Source of the DNA: Actinomycetota bacterium
Lineage (GTDB): Bacteria > Actinomycetota > Acidimicrobiia > Acidimicrobiales > JAMCPL01
DNA length: 64,000 nt
NCBI GenBank assembly: GCA_023379675.1
Contig: JAMCPL010000007.1
Span: forward strand, 1-64,000
Reading direction: 5' to 3'
Shown here: in pieces, positions 47,201 to 56,999 of the stretch
How positions within the stretch are numbered: the stretch's first letter is position 1
How the letters are laid out: the number at the start of each line of letters is the position of its first letter
The notes under the pieces: model-generated
What the model was told of the DNA's origin: nothing
Seen by the model: only the letters and a program-made list of their open reading frames with translations
The model's database searches: none
Made by a program: the position numbers and the translations under genes

Positions 47201-49048
47201 GTTGCCTTCAGTGCCTATCTTCGTACGTGTGGCAGTGACCATCTCCTCTCTTATGGCATCCAGTGGCGGGTTGGTCACTTGGGCAAATAGCTGCGTAAAG
47301 TAGTCGTACAGCAACCGGGGCCGACTGGAAAGAACTGCAATGGACGCATCATTTCCCATCGAACCTATGGGCTCTTGAGCATTGGTGGCCATGGGAGAGA
47401 TCAGCACCAACAGATCCTCGTTGGTATATCCAAACAGCTGCTGACGATGCACGACTGATGAGTGTTGCGGGGTCAGCATTTTCCTTGACGGAAGGTCACG
47501 AAGATACACCTGCTCGGAGTCGAGCCACTGACGGTATGGCTTGGTGCTCGCCAGATCAGCTTTGATCTCTTCATCCTCTATGATCCGCCCTTGAGATGTA
47601 TCGACGAGGAACATCCTGCCTGGTTGCAACCTACCCTTGCGCACCACTCTGGATGGTTCTATGTCCAGGACTCCTGTTTCGGAAGCAAGGACAACCATGC
47701 CATCGATGGTGAGAAGCCATCTGGACGGCCTGAACCCGTTCCGATCCAGAACACCACCGGCCACGGTACCATCAGTGAAGATAATGGCGGCCGGACCGTC
47801 CCAGGGTTCCATGAGTGACGCGTGATACCTGTAAAACGCCCGACGCTCCGGATCCATTGAATCATTGGCTTCCCACGCCTCAGGTATCATCATGAGCACA
47901 GCATGCGGGAGTGTCCTGCCTCCAAGATGGAGCAGCTCCACCACCTCGTCGAAGGATGCCGAATCGGATGCGCCTGGGGTACATATTGGGAGCACTCTCT
48001 CGAGATCTCCTGGGAAGCGTGGGGATGACAGCAACGACTCCCGAGCGCGCATCCAGTTCCGGTTGCCAGTAAGGGTATTGATCTCACCGTTATGGGCGAT
48101 GTAGCGGTAAGGGTGAGCAAGCGGCCACGACGGGAACGTATTGGTAGAGAATCGCGAGTGTACTAGAGCCACAGCGGACTCGAACCTTTCATTCAATAAA
48201 TCTGGATAGAAACCGGCAAGCTGATGGGCCGTCAGCATGCCTTTGTACACAATAGTCCTGCACGATAGTGATGGTATATACAGCCCGTCTATAGCGTGCT
48301 CGGCCCTTTTCCTGAGGCAGAACGACATCCTGTCGAGAGCCAGCCTACTCTCGGCATCGTTAGCCATCCTCGGACCATTATCATCCAAGTACGACACAGC
48401 CACCTGATAGAACGTTCCCATTGCATCTCTAGCGCTCGTGCCAAGCTGGGATGGATCTGTGGGAACGTTGCGCCAGCCCAGCACCTGAAGGGATTCCTCG
48501 GTCGCCAGGTCGGTAAATGCAGCAATGGCTTTCTGCGCTGCACTCTTATCGCGAGGTAAGTTGACAAGCCCGCATGCGTAAGTTCCCTCCTCTCGGCCAC
48601 CTATACACAGTTCCTCCTGCGCCTGGAGGAACTGGTGGGGCATCTGCACCAGTATGCCCGCCCCGTCCCCGGTTGCTTCCTCGGCCCCGGTAGCTCCCCT
48701 GTGAGACAGATGTTTCAGCGCCGTCAGGCCACTATCGACTATTCGGCGGCTCTTGCGACCATGCAAATCCACCACCAGCGCTATCCCGCATGAATCATGC
48801 TCGAATGCAGGATTGTAAAGTCCTGCGTTGCCGCCAGCTGCACGGCCATTGGAGACACCACCGCCGTCTCCAATGGAGGTGAAAGCTCCGCACCTACCGC
48901 CACTGCTTCTATGAGGGTCACCACCGTCGCATCCAGTGCCATTATCGCCGCCACCAATGGCAACGGCTGGAGCGCCAGCGCCTCCAAGGCAGTGGTCATT
49001 ACTGTTCAACCTGATTTTACTTGCCGTCACGTATGCGTCCTTCTCCAT
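44267..49048 (-). CDS. gltB: Glutamate synthase large subunit
   Basis: 1,593 residues from ATG 49048; a GTG at 49030 has a better Shine-Dalgarno (AGAAGGA, 7 bases). The order is glutaminase (catalytic Cys in [15 protein letters not shown]), central domain, FMN-binding synthase ([30 protein letters not shown] in pieces; [24 protein letters not shown]) with 3Fe-4S cysteines in [19 protein letters not shown], and the GXGXG domain. It makes two glutamates from glutamine and 2-oxoglutarate. In other bacteria the propeptide before the Cys is short; here about 85 residues precede it, mostly Gly/Asp/Ser/Asn. This must be cleaved for an N-terminal Cys nucleophile. Confidence 0.95.
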   Translation of the reverse strand: MEKDAYVTASKIRLNSNDHCLGGAGAPAVAIGGGDNGTGCDGGDPHRSSGGRCGAFTSIGDGGGVSNGRAAGGNAGLYNPAFEHDSCGIALVVDLHGRKSRRIVDSGLTALKHLSHRGATGAEEATGDGAGILVQMPHQFLQAQEELCIGGREEGTYACGLVNLPRDKSAAQKAIAAFTDLATEESLQVLGWRNVPTDPSQLGTSARDAMGTFYQVAVSYLDDNGPRMANDAESRLALDRMSFCLRKRAEHAIDGLYIPSLSCRTIVYKGMLTAHQLAGFYPDLLNERFESAVALVHSRFSTNTFPSWPLAHPYRYIAHNGEINTLTGNRNWMRARESLLSSPRFPGDLERVLPICTPGASDSASFDEVVELLHLGGRTLPHAVLMMIPEAWEANDSMDPERRAFYRYHASLMEPWDGPAAIIFTDGTVAGGVLDRNGFRPSRWLLTIDGMVVLASETGVLDIEPSRVVRKGRLQPGRMFLVDTSQGRIIEDEEIKADLASTKPYRQWLDSEQVYLRDLPSRKMLTPQHSSVVHRQQLFGYTNEDLLVLISPMATNAQEPIGSMGNDASIAVLSSRPRLLYDYFTQLFAQVTNPPLDAIREEMVTATRTKIGTEGNLLDPQPSSCRQIIMDYPVIDNEELAKLMYVNEHGDTPSFKAFAIDGLFDSSGGAASMAEAIEDVRSQVSSAIARGANVIILSDRNSSPSLAPIPMLLLVSSVHEHLVRERTRTRVGLIAETGEAREVHHMALLVSYGASAVNPYLAFETIDDMVATGLLQDIPARRARRNYVKACVKGIVKVMSKMGISTVASYIGAQVFEAVGLDRDFIDEYFTGTTSRIGGVGLEVIAQETVARHHLAYHAARSARAHRELETGGEYRWRREGERHLLGPRVVFKLQQAVRNRDYRTFKEYSSLVDHQAEDLCTLRGLMTLKTGVLPPVPIEEVEPLSDIVKRFSTGAMSYGSISQEAHEVLAIAMNRLGAKSNTGEGGEDSERFTPLENGDWKRSAIKQVASGRFGVTIEYLTNADDIQIKISQGAKPGEGGQLPGHKVYPWIARTRYSTPGVGLISPPPHHDIYSIEDIAQLIHDLKCANPQARIHVKLVAEVGVGTVAAGVAKAKSDVVLISGHDGGTGAAPLTSIKHAGIPWEMGLAETNQVLVANGLRDRIVVQVDGQLKTGRDVIVGALLGAEEFGFATMALVAMGCVMMRVCHLDTCPVGIATQNPTLRERFTGKPDFVVAFFEMIATEVREYLAALGLRSLEEAVGRMDLLDVDLSVSHWKAKGLDLSSILMVPESFNPVARFACCAQNHGIDMQLDHGFVGACLDGIESGIPVRLSIPIRNTDRTVGTLTAHEIVKRYGPDSLQDDFVELTFNGSAGQSFGAFVCGGITMRLVGDANDYLGKGLSGGRIVVVPPEGSSFVAEEQVIVGNVLLYGATSGEVFVRGQAGERFCVRNSGATAVAEGVGDHGCEYMTGGTVVILGPVGRNFAAGMSGGAAYLYRHDRHNHDEMTANINMDMVDLVSLDGEDIAMLDSLLTRYYEATGSATASGILSARPGSWRSFMKVMPRDYAKIIRISELAEKEGRPVEDAIMEAIRG

Positions 49049-49161
49049 CTCTTGTATCGGGAAAGCTGATCATCGGGACGGCACTGGCCCGGAGCAACGG
49101 TACTGGTGCACCGGCGGTATTGACCCACCATCCATGTCACCGTACTATTATTAGTATAGCA

Positions 49162-50424
49162 GTGAAGAATGAATATAGCATAGCCATAGTCGGGGGAGGG
49201 ATAATAGGCCTCAGTATTGCCTTTACGGCAGTCGAGCCAGGCAGCAAGGTTGCCATTATAGATCCTGCCCCGGGGAGGGGGACCACCTGGGTGGCAGCGG
49301 GCATGCTGGCCCCCGTAACCGAGGCGTACTATGGTGAGGAGCCTGAGCTGGATCTCAGCTTGGCGGCAGCCGCACGATGGCCATCCTTCGCCGAGGCGCT
49401 TGAACACGAGAGCGGTTGCCGCATTGGCTACAGGCAGGTCGGAACCATGGTAGTCGCCGCCGACAATGACGACCGGACCTTCATCAAGGAACTCTACGAC
49501 TTCCAGGCAAACATGGGCCTTGACGTACAGTGGTTGAATCCATCAGAAGCACGAGAGCTTGTGCCGCAACTGGCTCCGTCTACTCGCGGCGGTCTGCTCG
49601 CACGGGGCGACTACCAAGTGGATCCCAGGTTGGTGGCGGATGCGCTGGTAAAAGTCGCCGGGGATCGAACGTATGATATCATCCGGGCAAGTGCAACATC
49701 CGTAGAACCGGTCACTACAGGGGATCACTCCATCAAGCTCGATTCTGGAGAATACATCAAGGCCGAAAAGGTTGTCTTGTGCACCGGAGCGTGGACGTCG
49801 CAGGTGCCCGGAATTCCCGAATACATTTCGACGGCGATCAGACCCGTGAAGGGTGAGATTGTACGGGTATCTGCACCGGAGCCATCACGCCTGCCTTCAC
49901 ATACCGTGAGAGCGATAGCAAAGGGACACTCAGTGTATATGGTTCCGCGGCTGGATGGCACGCTCGTGATCGGCGCCACGATGGAAGAGAAGGGTTTCGA
50001 TACGTCGGTACGGTCAGGCGCGGTATACGAGCTACTGCGGGACGCAAGGGAGATATTGCCGGTTGCGGGAGAACTATCCTTCGACGAGGCCATTGCTGGT
50101 CTACGGCCGGCCACACCTGACAATGGCCCACTAATCGGCTATATCGACGGCATTGGAGCTGTTGGTACCAGTAGTGCTGATAGTGGAAGTGGTGCTGGAG
50201 CAGGCCACGGCCGGCCGGGCACCGGTAAGTCGCTTATAGTGGCGGCAGGCCACTACCGCAATGGCGTACTGCTGGCGCCCATCACCGCCGAAGCGGTAAA
50301 GGCACTCCTGCTGGGTGATGTGGGCAATATACCACCCGAGGTACTCCCCTTCTCCCCTGCCAGGTTTGCCGACACCGGCTTGACCATCCAGACTGGATAC
50401 TCTCGCAATAGGGAACCTGTATAG
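49162..50424 (+). CDS. thiO: Glycine oxidase ThiO
   Basis: 420 residues from GTG 49162; the frame is open to 49021, overlapping the divergent gltB start, and was not used. FAD Rossmann motif SIAIVGGGIIGLSIAFTAVEPG, then GTTWVAAGMLAPVTEAYYGEEPELDLSLAAA, IRPVKGEIVR, GATMEEKGFD and AGLRPATPDNGPLIGY. It oxidises glycine to iminoacetate for the thiazole of thiamine. An about 25-residue Ser/Gly stretch (SSADSGSGAGAGHGRPG, nt 50165-50230) sits just before LIVAAGHYRNGVLLAP. TATTAT and TAGTAT lie 10 and 4 bases before the start. No TPP riboswitch fold was recognised upstream. Confidence 0.92.
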   Translation: MKNEYSIAIVGGGIIGLSIAFTAVEPGSKVAIIDPAPGRGTTWVAAGMLAPVTEAYYGEEPELDLSLAAAARWPSFAEALEHESGCRIGYRQVGTMVVAADNDDRTFIKELYDFQANMGLDVQWLNPSEARELVPQLAPSTRGGLLARGDYQVDPRLVADALVKVAGDRTYDIIRASATSVEPVTTGDHSIKLDSGEYIKAEKVVLCTGAWTSQVPGIPEYISTAIRPVKGEIVRVSAPEPSRLPSHTVRAIAKGHSVYMVPRLDGTLVIGATMEEKGFDTSVRSGAVYELLRDAREILPVAGELSFDEAIAGLRPATPDNGPLIGYIDGIGAVGTSSADSGSGAGAGHGRPGTGKSLIVAAGHYRNGVLLAPITAEAVKALLLGDVGNIPPEVLPFSPARFADTGLTIQTGYSRNREPV

Positions 50425-50627
50425 TGAGGGAAATCACGCTAAACGGCGAGGCGGTCGTGGTCGAGGAGACCACCTCAATCGAAGATCTGATCAGCGTGCG
50501 CTACCCTTCCACCACGGGTATTGCAGTAGCCATAGACGGCACCATCGTGCCGCGTAGCAAGTGGAATGCCACCGAGTTGCCCGCCGGCGGTAAGGTGGAA
50601 GTGATAACCGCGGTTGCCGGTGGATAA
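50424..50627 (+). CDS. thiS: Sulfur carrier protein ThiS
   Basis: 67 residues from GTG 50424, sharing one base with the thiO stop. Beta-grasp fold (REITLNGEAVVVEETTSIEDLI ... GIAVAIDGTIVPRSKW ... LPAGGKVEVITAVAGG) ending in the Gly-Gly that is adenylated and turned into a thiocarboxylate. It donates sulfur to ThiG. Confidence 0.95.
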   Translation: MREITLNGEAVVVEETTSIEDLISVRYPSTTGIAVAIDGTIVPRSKWNATELPAGGKVEVITAVAGG

Positions 50628-50712
50628 CCGGAAGGCAGTTCGCCAAGCTGTAGATGAATTGCTTTACACGTGAGCACATTCAACCTCCGTTGCTGGATAA
50701 TGGGATAGCTGA

Positions 50713-51744
<1,032 letters not shown>

Positions 51745-51755
51745 CACCGTTAACT

Positions 51756-52709
51756 GTGCTTGTCGTGGCCGGGTCTGATTCGAGCGGCGGGGCGGGCATG
51801 CAGGCCGACATACGCACGCTGGGCGCCCTCGGCATACACTGCGCTTGCGCGCTTACTGCAGTGACAGCGCAGGATACCCGGCATGTGGCCGGCATCCTAC
51901 CTGTACCGGCCACATTGTTGGATTCTCAGATAGAACTCGCCATCGGTGATTTCACAATACTGGCAACCAAAATCGGCATGCTGGCAACGGAGGATAATGT
52001 CATACGAGTCGCCCAACGCGTACAAGCAGGTGACCTACCAAATGTCGTAGTGGACCCGGTGCTTGCCTCGTCCTCTGGGAAATCACTTATCGATCAAGAT
52101 GGCATACGGGCATATCGCGAGCAGCTGTTACCTGCAGCCTTGCTGGTTACCCCCAATATACCGGAAGCCGAGCTTCTCACTGGCATGGCTATCGGAAACG
52201 AGGCGGACATGGCCCGCGCGGGAACATTGCTGGTGGAAATGGGTGCCACGGTCGCCATGGTAAAAGGTGGCCACGTAGGCGGATCCACCTCTATGGACGT
52301 GGTAGCGTGCGGTGCGAGTGACGATCTTCGGATTGCAATAGATGCTCTCGCACAAGATAGCCGCCCAGCTGCACCCGATGGGACTTCTCCCTCGCTTGAT
52401 GTAACGGGTCAATCGCCAGAGGGTGTTATATCACAGAGCAGTACATCTTTTCACATCACCACCACTGCACAGGGCAACCGATCTGAGATCGTGCTCACTG
52501 CTCCCCGCGTGCGCACAAAAAACACCAGAGGCACTGGCTGCACGCTATCTTCCGCTATAGCTGCATATATGGCACGGGGCGATACGGTCGTAGACGCGAT
52601 TGTAAAAGCCAAATACTTCGTTACTGCTGCGATAGCCGGGGCATCGCAGTGGACGCTTGGAAAGGGCAACGGCCCAATCGATCAATTAGGCTGGAACGAG
52701 CAGAGCTGA
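51756..52709 (+). CDS. thiD: Hydroxymethylpyrimidine (phosphate) kinase ThiD
   Basis: 317 residues from GTG 51756; a CTG overlapping the thiG stop would give a more usual N-terminus ([13 protein letters not shown]). VAGSDSSGGAGMQADIRTLGALG, TALTAQ-like TAVTAQDT, DPVLASSSGKSL, LLVTPNIPEAELL, MVKGGHVG and NTRGTGCTLSSAIAAYMARGD are ribokinase-type ThiD motifs. It phosphorylates HMP and HMP-P. An insertion of about 50 residues (nt about 52320-52490, QDSRPAAPDGTSPSL, SQSSTSFHITTTAQGN) splits the region before the GTGC anion hole. The family is about 265 residues. Confidence 0.92.
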   Translation: MLVVAGSDSSGGAGMQADIRTLGALGIHCACALTAVTAQDTRHVAGILPVPATLLDSQIELAIGDFTILATKIGMLATEDNVIRVAQRVQAGDLPNVVVDPVLASSSGKSLIDQDGIRAYREQLLPAALLVTPNIPEAELLTGMAIGNEADMARAGTLLVEMGATVAMVKGGHVGGSTSMDVVACGASDDLRIAIDALAQDSRPAAPDGTSPSLDVTGQSPEGVISQSSTSFHITTTAQGNRSEIVLTAPRVRTKNTRGTGCTLSSAIAAYMARGDTVVDAIVKAKYFVTAAIAGASQWTLGKGNGPIDQLGWNEQS

Positions 52710-52725
52710 GTTCAAAGCCGCAGAT

Positions 52726-52745
52726 GGCAAGATACGTGTCTTGCC
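52726..52745. terminator. Hairpin after thiD
   Basis: GGCAAGA-TACGTG-TCTTGCC, a 7-bp perfect stem with a 6-base loop, 17 bases after the thiD stop and before the converging small gene. It could end transcription from both sides. Confidence 0.6.
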
Positions 52746-52771
52746 TCCCTTGCGATGATGGCATATTACAT

Positions 52772-53143
52772 TTACAAACCGCTTGGTAATACTTTCACCA
52801 AACCGGTTGGCGTCATGCCAGTAGTGCCTTTTACTGAGATCCTATGCGTGGTGAGTGCGTGTTTCATCCATGCTGCCAGCTCAGGCGTTCGTAATATTAG
52901 CATTCCAGAAGAGCCATTGTGTCGTTGAGGTCCCGCAAGCACAGCCTCCTCAGCCTCTATCGACATCATAATCTGGCGAGTCTCGATAGCTCTGAATGAT
53001 AAAAATTCCTGCTTGGTAGCGGTACCAGCTGGCCACCCTTGCAAACTCGCTGTACCCATCTTCTTTGTTAGGGATGGAGGTAATGCCTTATACGTATCGT
53101 ACTGGCGACTGGCAGATGCCTGGGCAACACTCAGGGATGCCAC
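52772..53143 (-). CDS. Small protein downstream of a PilZ gene, unknown function
   Basis: 123 residues from GTG 53143, 47 bases after the PilZ gene on the same strand. I do not recognise a family. The sequence is mixed (AIETRQIMMSIEAEEAVLAGPQR ... LRTPELAAWMKHALTTHRISVKG), without signal peptide or membrane helix, and ends at the convergent terminator. Being boxed between a PilZ gene and a terminator suggests co-transcription and possibly a shared c-di-GMP-linked role. That is inference. Confidence 0.45.
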   Translation of the reverse strand: MASLSVAQASASRQYDTYKALPPSLTKKMGTASLQGWPAGTATKQEFLSFRAIETRQIMMSIEAEEAVLAGPQRHNGSSGMLILRTPELAAWMKHALTTHRISVKGTTGMTPTGLVKVLPSGL

Positions 53144-53190
53144 ATGTCCGTCATGCTGGGCAGCCTGCCATAACAGGGAATATTGTCGCC

Positions 53191-53880
53191 TTACTGCTCC
53201 ACTCGCGCCGCCTTTATCTGAACCGAGAATACATGCCGTCTTATCACGGCGGCATCCCGCTCACGGACATTGGAGAATTTGACGCCCAGTTTACAGATAT
53301 CCTCATGGTCTCTACGCCATAACACCATGCCAGCCTGATCGATCCACTTATCTTCCAGTTGAAATCTGGAATGGATGCGCTCATCGACGGAGGGCCAGTC
53401 ACCACGTTTCATCGAGCAACGTATACCGCCTTCGCAGAGATCAACTACGGTGGCAATCGCCGTGTCTGAACCAGAAACGGTCAGCCCTGCCTTCAACAGT
53501 GCTACGGACCTGAGGTACTGCCTGCGATCGATTACCTCGATAGAACTTACGGGTCCCACCACGAGGCAATCCGCCACGGAGTTGTCCGGTCTGGCCTCCA
53601 CATTCACCCTGTGATAGCCCGAATCAGAGGTCCAGCCAAGAGTCATCTGTAGCCCATCGGGCACCTGTAGCCGCTCACCGAAGTCGGGCATCACTATAAC
53701 GACAGTATTGCCATTTGCCGCTTGATCCACCACGACTGAACTGAAGGAATGATCGGAACGGCCACTTGTCCGAACCTCCACCTTCTGGCCCACGTGTGGC
53801 ATATCCTTTGAGCTTCCCGTCACATAAGCCCTGGGAAATGACCCCCGACGGCCATCTCTGGGAAGTCTTTTCGACGACAC
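53191..53880 (-). CDS. PilZ-domain protein with YcgR-like N-terminal domain
   Basis: 229 residues from GTG 53880, placed by AAAGGGAGG five bases upstream. The N-terminal beta-rich domain (GQKVEVRTSGRSDHSFSSVVVDQAANGNTVVIVMPDFGERLQVPDGLQMTLGW in parts) resembles YcgR_2/PilZN. The PilZ domain carries RRQYLR (RXXXR) and DLCEGGIRC in place of (D/N)X(S/A)XXG, so Cys replaces the usual Ser/Ala. It binds c-di-GMP and typically brakes motility or alters surface structures. An EAL protein that could degrade c-di-GMP is encoded 3 kb away. Confidence 0.85.
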   Translation of the reverse strand: MSSKRLPRDGRRGSFPRAYVTGSSKDMPHVGQKVEVRTSGRSDHSFSSVVVDQAANGNTVVIVMPDFGERLQVPDGLQMTLGWTSDSGYHRVNVEARPDNSVADCLVVGPVSSIEVIDRRQYLRSVALLKAGLTVSGSDTAIATVVDLCEGGIRCSMKRGDWPSVDERIHSRFQLEDKWIDQAGMVLWRRDHEDICKLGVKFSNVRERDAAVIRRHVFSVQIKAARVEQ

Positions 53881-53886
53881 AACCAC

Positions 53887-54199
53887 CTCCCTTTAACGCA
53901 ACAATCAATCATATTCGAACTATACACCACCCTCACAATATGCTCCGTAAGTGTCCCACCCATCAAAGACCAAACTATCCGTGATGTCGATTACGAATAT
54001 GCATGCCTGTGCACCTGCGGAATACCGTACAAGTTACCGGCGTTTAGAGATCTCCCAGCATCATCCCACCGTCAATTGCCAGCAGTCAAGCTCTGCGCGC
54101 CGCACTGCCACCCCATCGCCCGAACTACTCGATACCGGAGGCTGAGCGCCGTCGCATCATCGCCGTAGCATCTCCCAGGGGCCTGCAGAACAGGGTTGG
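53887..54199. promoter_or_regulatory. Intergenic region upstream of the PilZ gene
   Basis: 313 bp between yebC and the PilZ gene, both on the minus strand. Read on that strand, TATAGT and TATGAT occur about 35-55 bases before the PilZ start as possible -10 boxes, without a convincing -35. No gene was recognised. Confidence 0.35.
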
Positions 54200-54949
54200 T
54201 CACGCATCCAACGTAGCCAGAATGCTATCTGGGATATCAAAATTTGACCAGACGCTCTGCACGTCATCGTGATCATCCAACGCCTCCACAAGCCTGATTA
54301 CCTTCCTCGCGTCGCTTTCGTCCTCGATGGCTATCGTATTAGAAGGCGCAAGAACCAGCTCGCCGGACTTCACTTCCATGCCGGCCTCTTGGATGGCCTC
54401 GACAACTATACGCAACTGGCCGGACGAGCATGTAACCAGCCAGCCCTCATCATCCTTCACAACATCTTCTGCACCTGCGTCCAAGGCAGTAAGCATCAAG
54501 GTGTCTTCGTCGGCGGATCCATCCACATAGACCTGGCCCAATCTCTGGAATTGCCAGGACACGGCACCCGGTTCAGCCATGGATCCGCCGTTCCTGTTGA
54601 AAATGCTGCGAATATCTGCCCCGGTACGGTTCTTGTTGTCGGTCAGGCACTCCGCTATCACGGCAACACCTCCTTGAGCGTAGCCCTCGTAAGACACCGA
54701 TTCGTACTGGACACCCTCCAGCTCTCCGGTACCTCTCTTGATGGCCCTATCGATCGTGTCCATCGGAACGGAAGCCGCCCGTGCCTTCTCGAACATAGTG
54801 CGGAGCGTCGCATTGACATCCACGTCTCCACCTCCGTCGCGTGCCGCAACTTCGATCTGGCGGATGAGCTTGGCAAAGAGCTTGCCGCGTGCCTTGTCCT
54901 GGGCAGCTTTACGATGTTTGGTGGTTGCCCACTTCGAATGTCCCGACAT
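54200..54949 (-). CDS. yebC: YebC/PmpR-family protein
   Basis: 249 residues, normal length. SGHSKWATTKHRKAAQDKARGKLFAKLIRQIEVAARDGG, RAASVPMDTIDRAIKRGTGELEGVQYESVSYEGYAQGGVAVIAECLTDNKNRTGADIRSIFNRNGGSMAEPGAVSWQF (in parts) is unmistakable. The family acts in transcription regulation and, for some members, in translation through difficult stretches. It is 4 bases after pdxT. No insertion is present. Confidence 0.95.
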   Translation of the reverse strand: MSGHSKWATTKHRKAAQDKARGKLFAKLIRQIEVAARDGGGDVDVNATLRTMFEKARAASVPMDTIDRAIKRGTGELEGVQYESVSYEGYAQGGVAVIAECLTDNKNRTGADIRSIFNRNGGSMAEPGAVSWQFQRLGQVYVDGSADEDTLMLTALDAGAEDVVKDDEGWLVTCSSGQLRIVVEAIQEAGMEVKSGELVLAPSNTIAIEDESDARKVIRLVEALDDHDDVQSVWSNFDIPDSILATLDA

Positions 54950-54953
54950 TTGA

Positions 54954-55562
54954 CTATCTTACCTTCCTCTCCACGGTCTGGCGTGAACCATCTCTCATCA
55001 TCTCTACAAATAACGAGTGCACGCGCCGGTCGGCAGTCAATTCCGGATGGAATGTGCAGGCAAGCACGGTTCCCTCCCTGCACATCGCAATATCCCCTTC
55101 GACTCGAGCAAGTACCTCCACTCGTGGTCCGGCGGCGATTACTCGTGGAGCCCTGATAAACACGCCGTGGAATGGTGCAGGCCCGATACCGCTTATCCAG
55201 ATGTCCTTCTCGAAAGATTGGAGTTGCCGGCCATAGCCGTTCCTTTTTATCGAAACATCGAGCATCTTGAACGAAATCTGATCGTCCCTGCCATCTGCTA
55301 TCTCTGCGGAAAGCATGATCATGCCAGCGCATGTCGCAAGTACAGGCATGCCATCAATTATCAGACGACGAAGCGGCTCGAAAAGACCCACCGACTCCAT
55401 CAGTATGGACATAGTAGTCGATTCCCCCCCAGGCATTACCAGACCATCAATCCCATCGAGATCATCCGGCCGCCTTATGTACCTACTGCCTACCGAGATG
55501 GAACCCAAGATGTCTGCGTGCGCAGCAAAATCACCCTGAAGAGCGAGGATACCTGCAATCAC
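54954..55562 (-). CDS. pdxT: Pyridoxal 5'-phosphate synthase glutaminase subunit
   Basis: 202 residues. Class I glutamine amidotransferase: AGILALQGDFAAHADIL, VMPGGESTTMSIL, nucleophile Cys in VLATCAGMIMLS, His/Glu in LACTFHPELTADRRVH. It supplies ammonia to PdxS. It lies 15 bases after pdxS. Confidence 0.95.
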   Translation of the reverse strand: MIAGILALQGDFAAHADILGSISVGSRYIRRPDDLDGIDGLVMPGGESTTMSILMESVGLFEPLRRLIIDGMPVLATCAGMIMLSAEIADGRDDQISFKMLDVSIKRNGYGRQLQSFEKDIWISGIGPAPFHGVFIRAPRVIAAGPRVEVLARVEGDIAMCREGTVLACTFHPELTADRRVHSLFVEMMRDGSRQTVERKVR

Positions 55563-55577
55563 GTGGAGGCACTCCTG

Positions 55578-56567
55578 TCACCATCCTCTCTCGGAGAGCC
55601 TGGCGCCGTAAGAGGCGTCGTCCAGGCCACGCATGGCCTCACCAAGCCCTCTGGACACCCTCGCAACCAGATCAGCATCATCAAAACCAACGCATGCCTC
55701 CACTATGGCCCTTGCTCTGGCGGGCGGATCATTACTCTTGAAAATGCCCGAACCGACAAAGATCGACTCGGCACCCAGCTGTCGCACCAGGGCCGCATCG
55801 GCCGGAGTGGCTATGCCACCAGCACAAAACAGGGGGACAGGCAGCCATCCTACCTCGGCGACCATCTCCACCAACTCGTACGGTGCGGCAAGATTCTTCG
55901 CCCATGCATACCGTTCAGCCCGATCGGAGCTGCCCAGCTTCTTGATATCACCAACTATCGATCTAAGATGGTAGACGGCTTCCACGATGTTACCGGTACC
56001 AGCCTCGCCCTTGGAACGGATCAGTGCCGCGCCCTCTGATATCCGCCTCAACGCTTCGCCCAAACTGGTGGCGCCGCAGACAAACGGTACATCGAACGCC
56101 CACTTGTCGATATGATTCTCACGGTCGGCAGGAGTCAGTACCTCACTCTCGTCGACGTAATCAACACCTATTGCCTGGAGAACCTGAGCCTCCGCAAAGT
56201 GACCTATACGAGCTTTGGCCATGACGGGAATGGTCACCGCCTCCTCTATCTCCAGGATAAGCGACGGATCACTCATCCTGGCCACCCCGCCCTCCGCCCT
56301 GATGTCAGCCGGTACCCTTTCAAGCGCCATTACGGCTACGGCGCCAGCATCTTCCGCTATTTTCGCGTGCTCCGGAGTGACGACATCCATGATCACGCCA
56401 CCCTTCAGCATCTCGGCCAGCCCGCGCTTGACCGGAAACGTCCCTACCTTGCGACCGACCTGCGCCAGCCCCTGGTCCCCATCGTCTGCATCCGTATGCA
56501 CCGTACCTCCCTGGCCGGAGCCACTGTATGTCTTAGCATCGTCAATACCATTCATGATAAGTACCAT
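55578..56567 (-). CDS. pdxS: Pyridoxal 5'-phosphate synthase subunit PdxS
   Basis: 329 residues from ATG 56567, supported by AAGG about ten bases upstream; the frame is open to 56669. Core: [55 protein letters not shown] (in parts), Schiff-base Lys in [42 protein letters not shown] and VGSGIF. It builds PLP from ribose-5-P, glyceraldehyde-3-P and ammonia. About 40 Gly/Asp-rich residues ([19 protein letters not shown]) precede the core, more than usual. Confidence 0.94.
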   Translation of the reverse strand: MVLIMNGIDDAKTYSGSGQGGTVHTDADDGDQGLAQVGRKVGTFPVKRGLAEMLKGGVIMDVVTPEHAKIAEDAGAVAVMALERVPADIRAEGGVARMSDPSLILEIEEAVTIPVMAKARIGHFAEAQVLQAIGVDYVDESEVLTPADRENHIDKWAFDVPFVCGATSLGEALRRISEGAALIRSKGEAGTGNIVEAVYHLRSIVGDIKKLGSSDRAERYAWAKNLAAPYELVEMVAEVGWLPVPLFCAGGIATPADAALVRQLGAESIFVGSGIFKSNDPPARARAIVEACVGFDDADLVARVSRGLGEAMRGLDDASYGARLSERGW

Positions 56568-56669
56568 GTTACTACCTTGCCGACCTACTGGTGTCCGCTG
56601 ATTTTCCACAGGCAAAACTTTCCAATACCATTGTTGCCAGGGCAGTATCATGCCGGATGACGACCGCAT

Positions 56670-56999
56670 CGCGTGGTTATACTATCGACACAGTATGTTA
56701 TTCGGAGTTGATCTCGTGTGTATGGACATACTTATCGTAATCATGTATACTTAACTTTCTACTGGCTCGATGCAAATAGATATTACGCACGGATAGCGAC
56801 AGGAAAAGAAGTTGGCCAAGGAAGTTCCAAGGAGATCAGGTTGAACCTTAGGATAGGCACTGTCCGGGTGCTTCGTTGTAAGCCAGCAACAAGCGCTCTA
56901 TATATAATGGCATGCATAGTGCAGCACACGCGGGAAATTGCCTGGCATACCGCGGAAGAAAGCAATACGATGCATGATGCTGAACAGGCATAAAGTATC
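56670..56999 (+). promoter_or_regulatory. Divergent region between pdxS and the GGDEF/EAL gene
   Basis: 330 bp. On the plus strand TATAAT (56903-56908) within CTATATATAATGG is a strong -10 candidate for the GGDEF/EAL gene about 90 bases downstream; no good -35 at 17 bases was found. A 92-codon frame (56718-56993) has no family features and is probably chance. No c-di-GMP riboswitch was recognised. Confidence 0.4.

Noticed and set aside
49049..49161. TPP riboswitch before thiO
   Set aside because: The conserved CUGAGA and ACCUGAUC-type blocks are absent from the divergent gap; thiO seems to start on a short or absent leader.
55017..56039. 340-codon plus-strand frame
   Set aside because: Antisense to pdxT and pdxS, which are certain; sequence has no recognisable domain.
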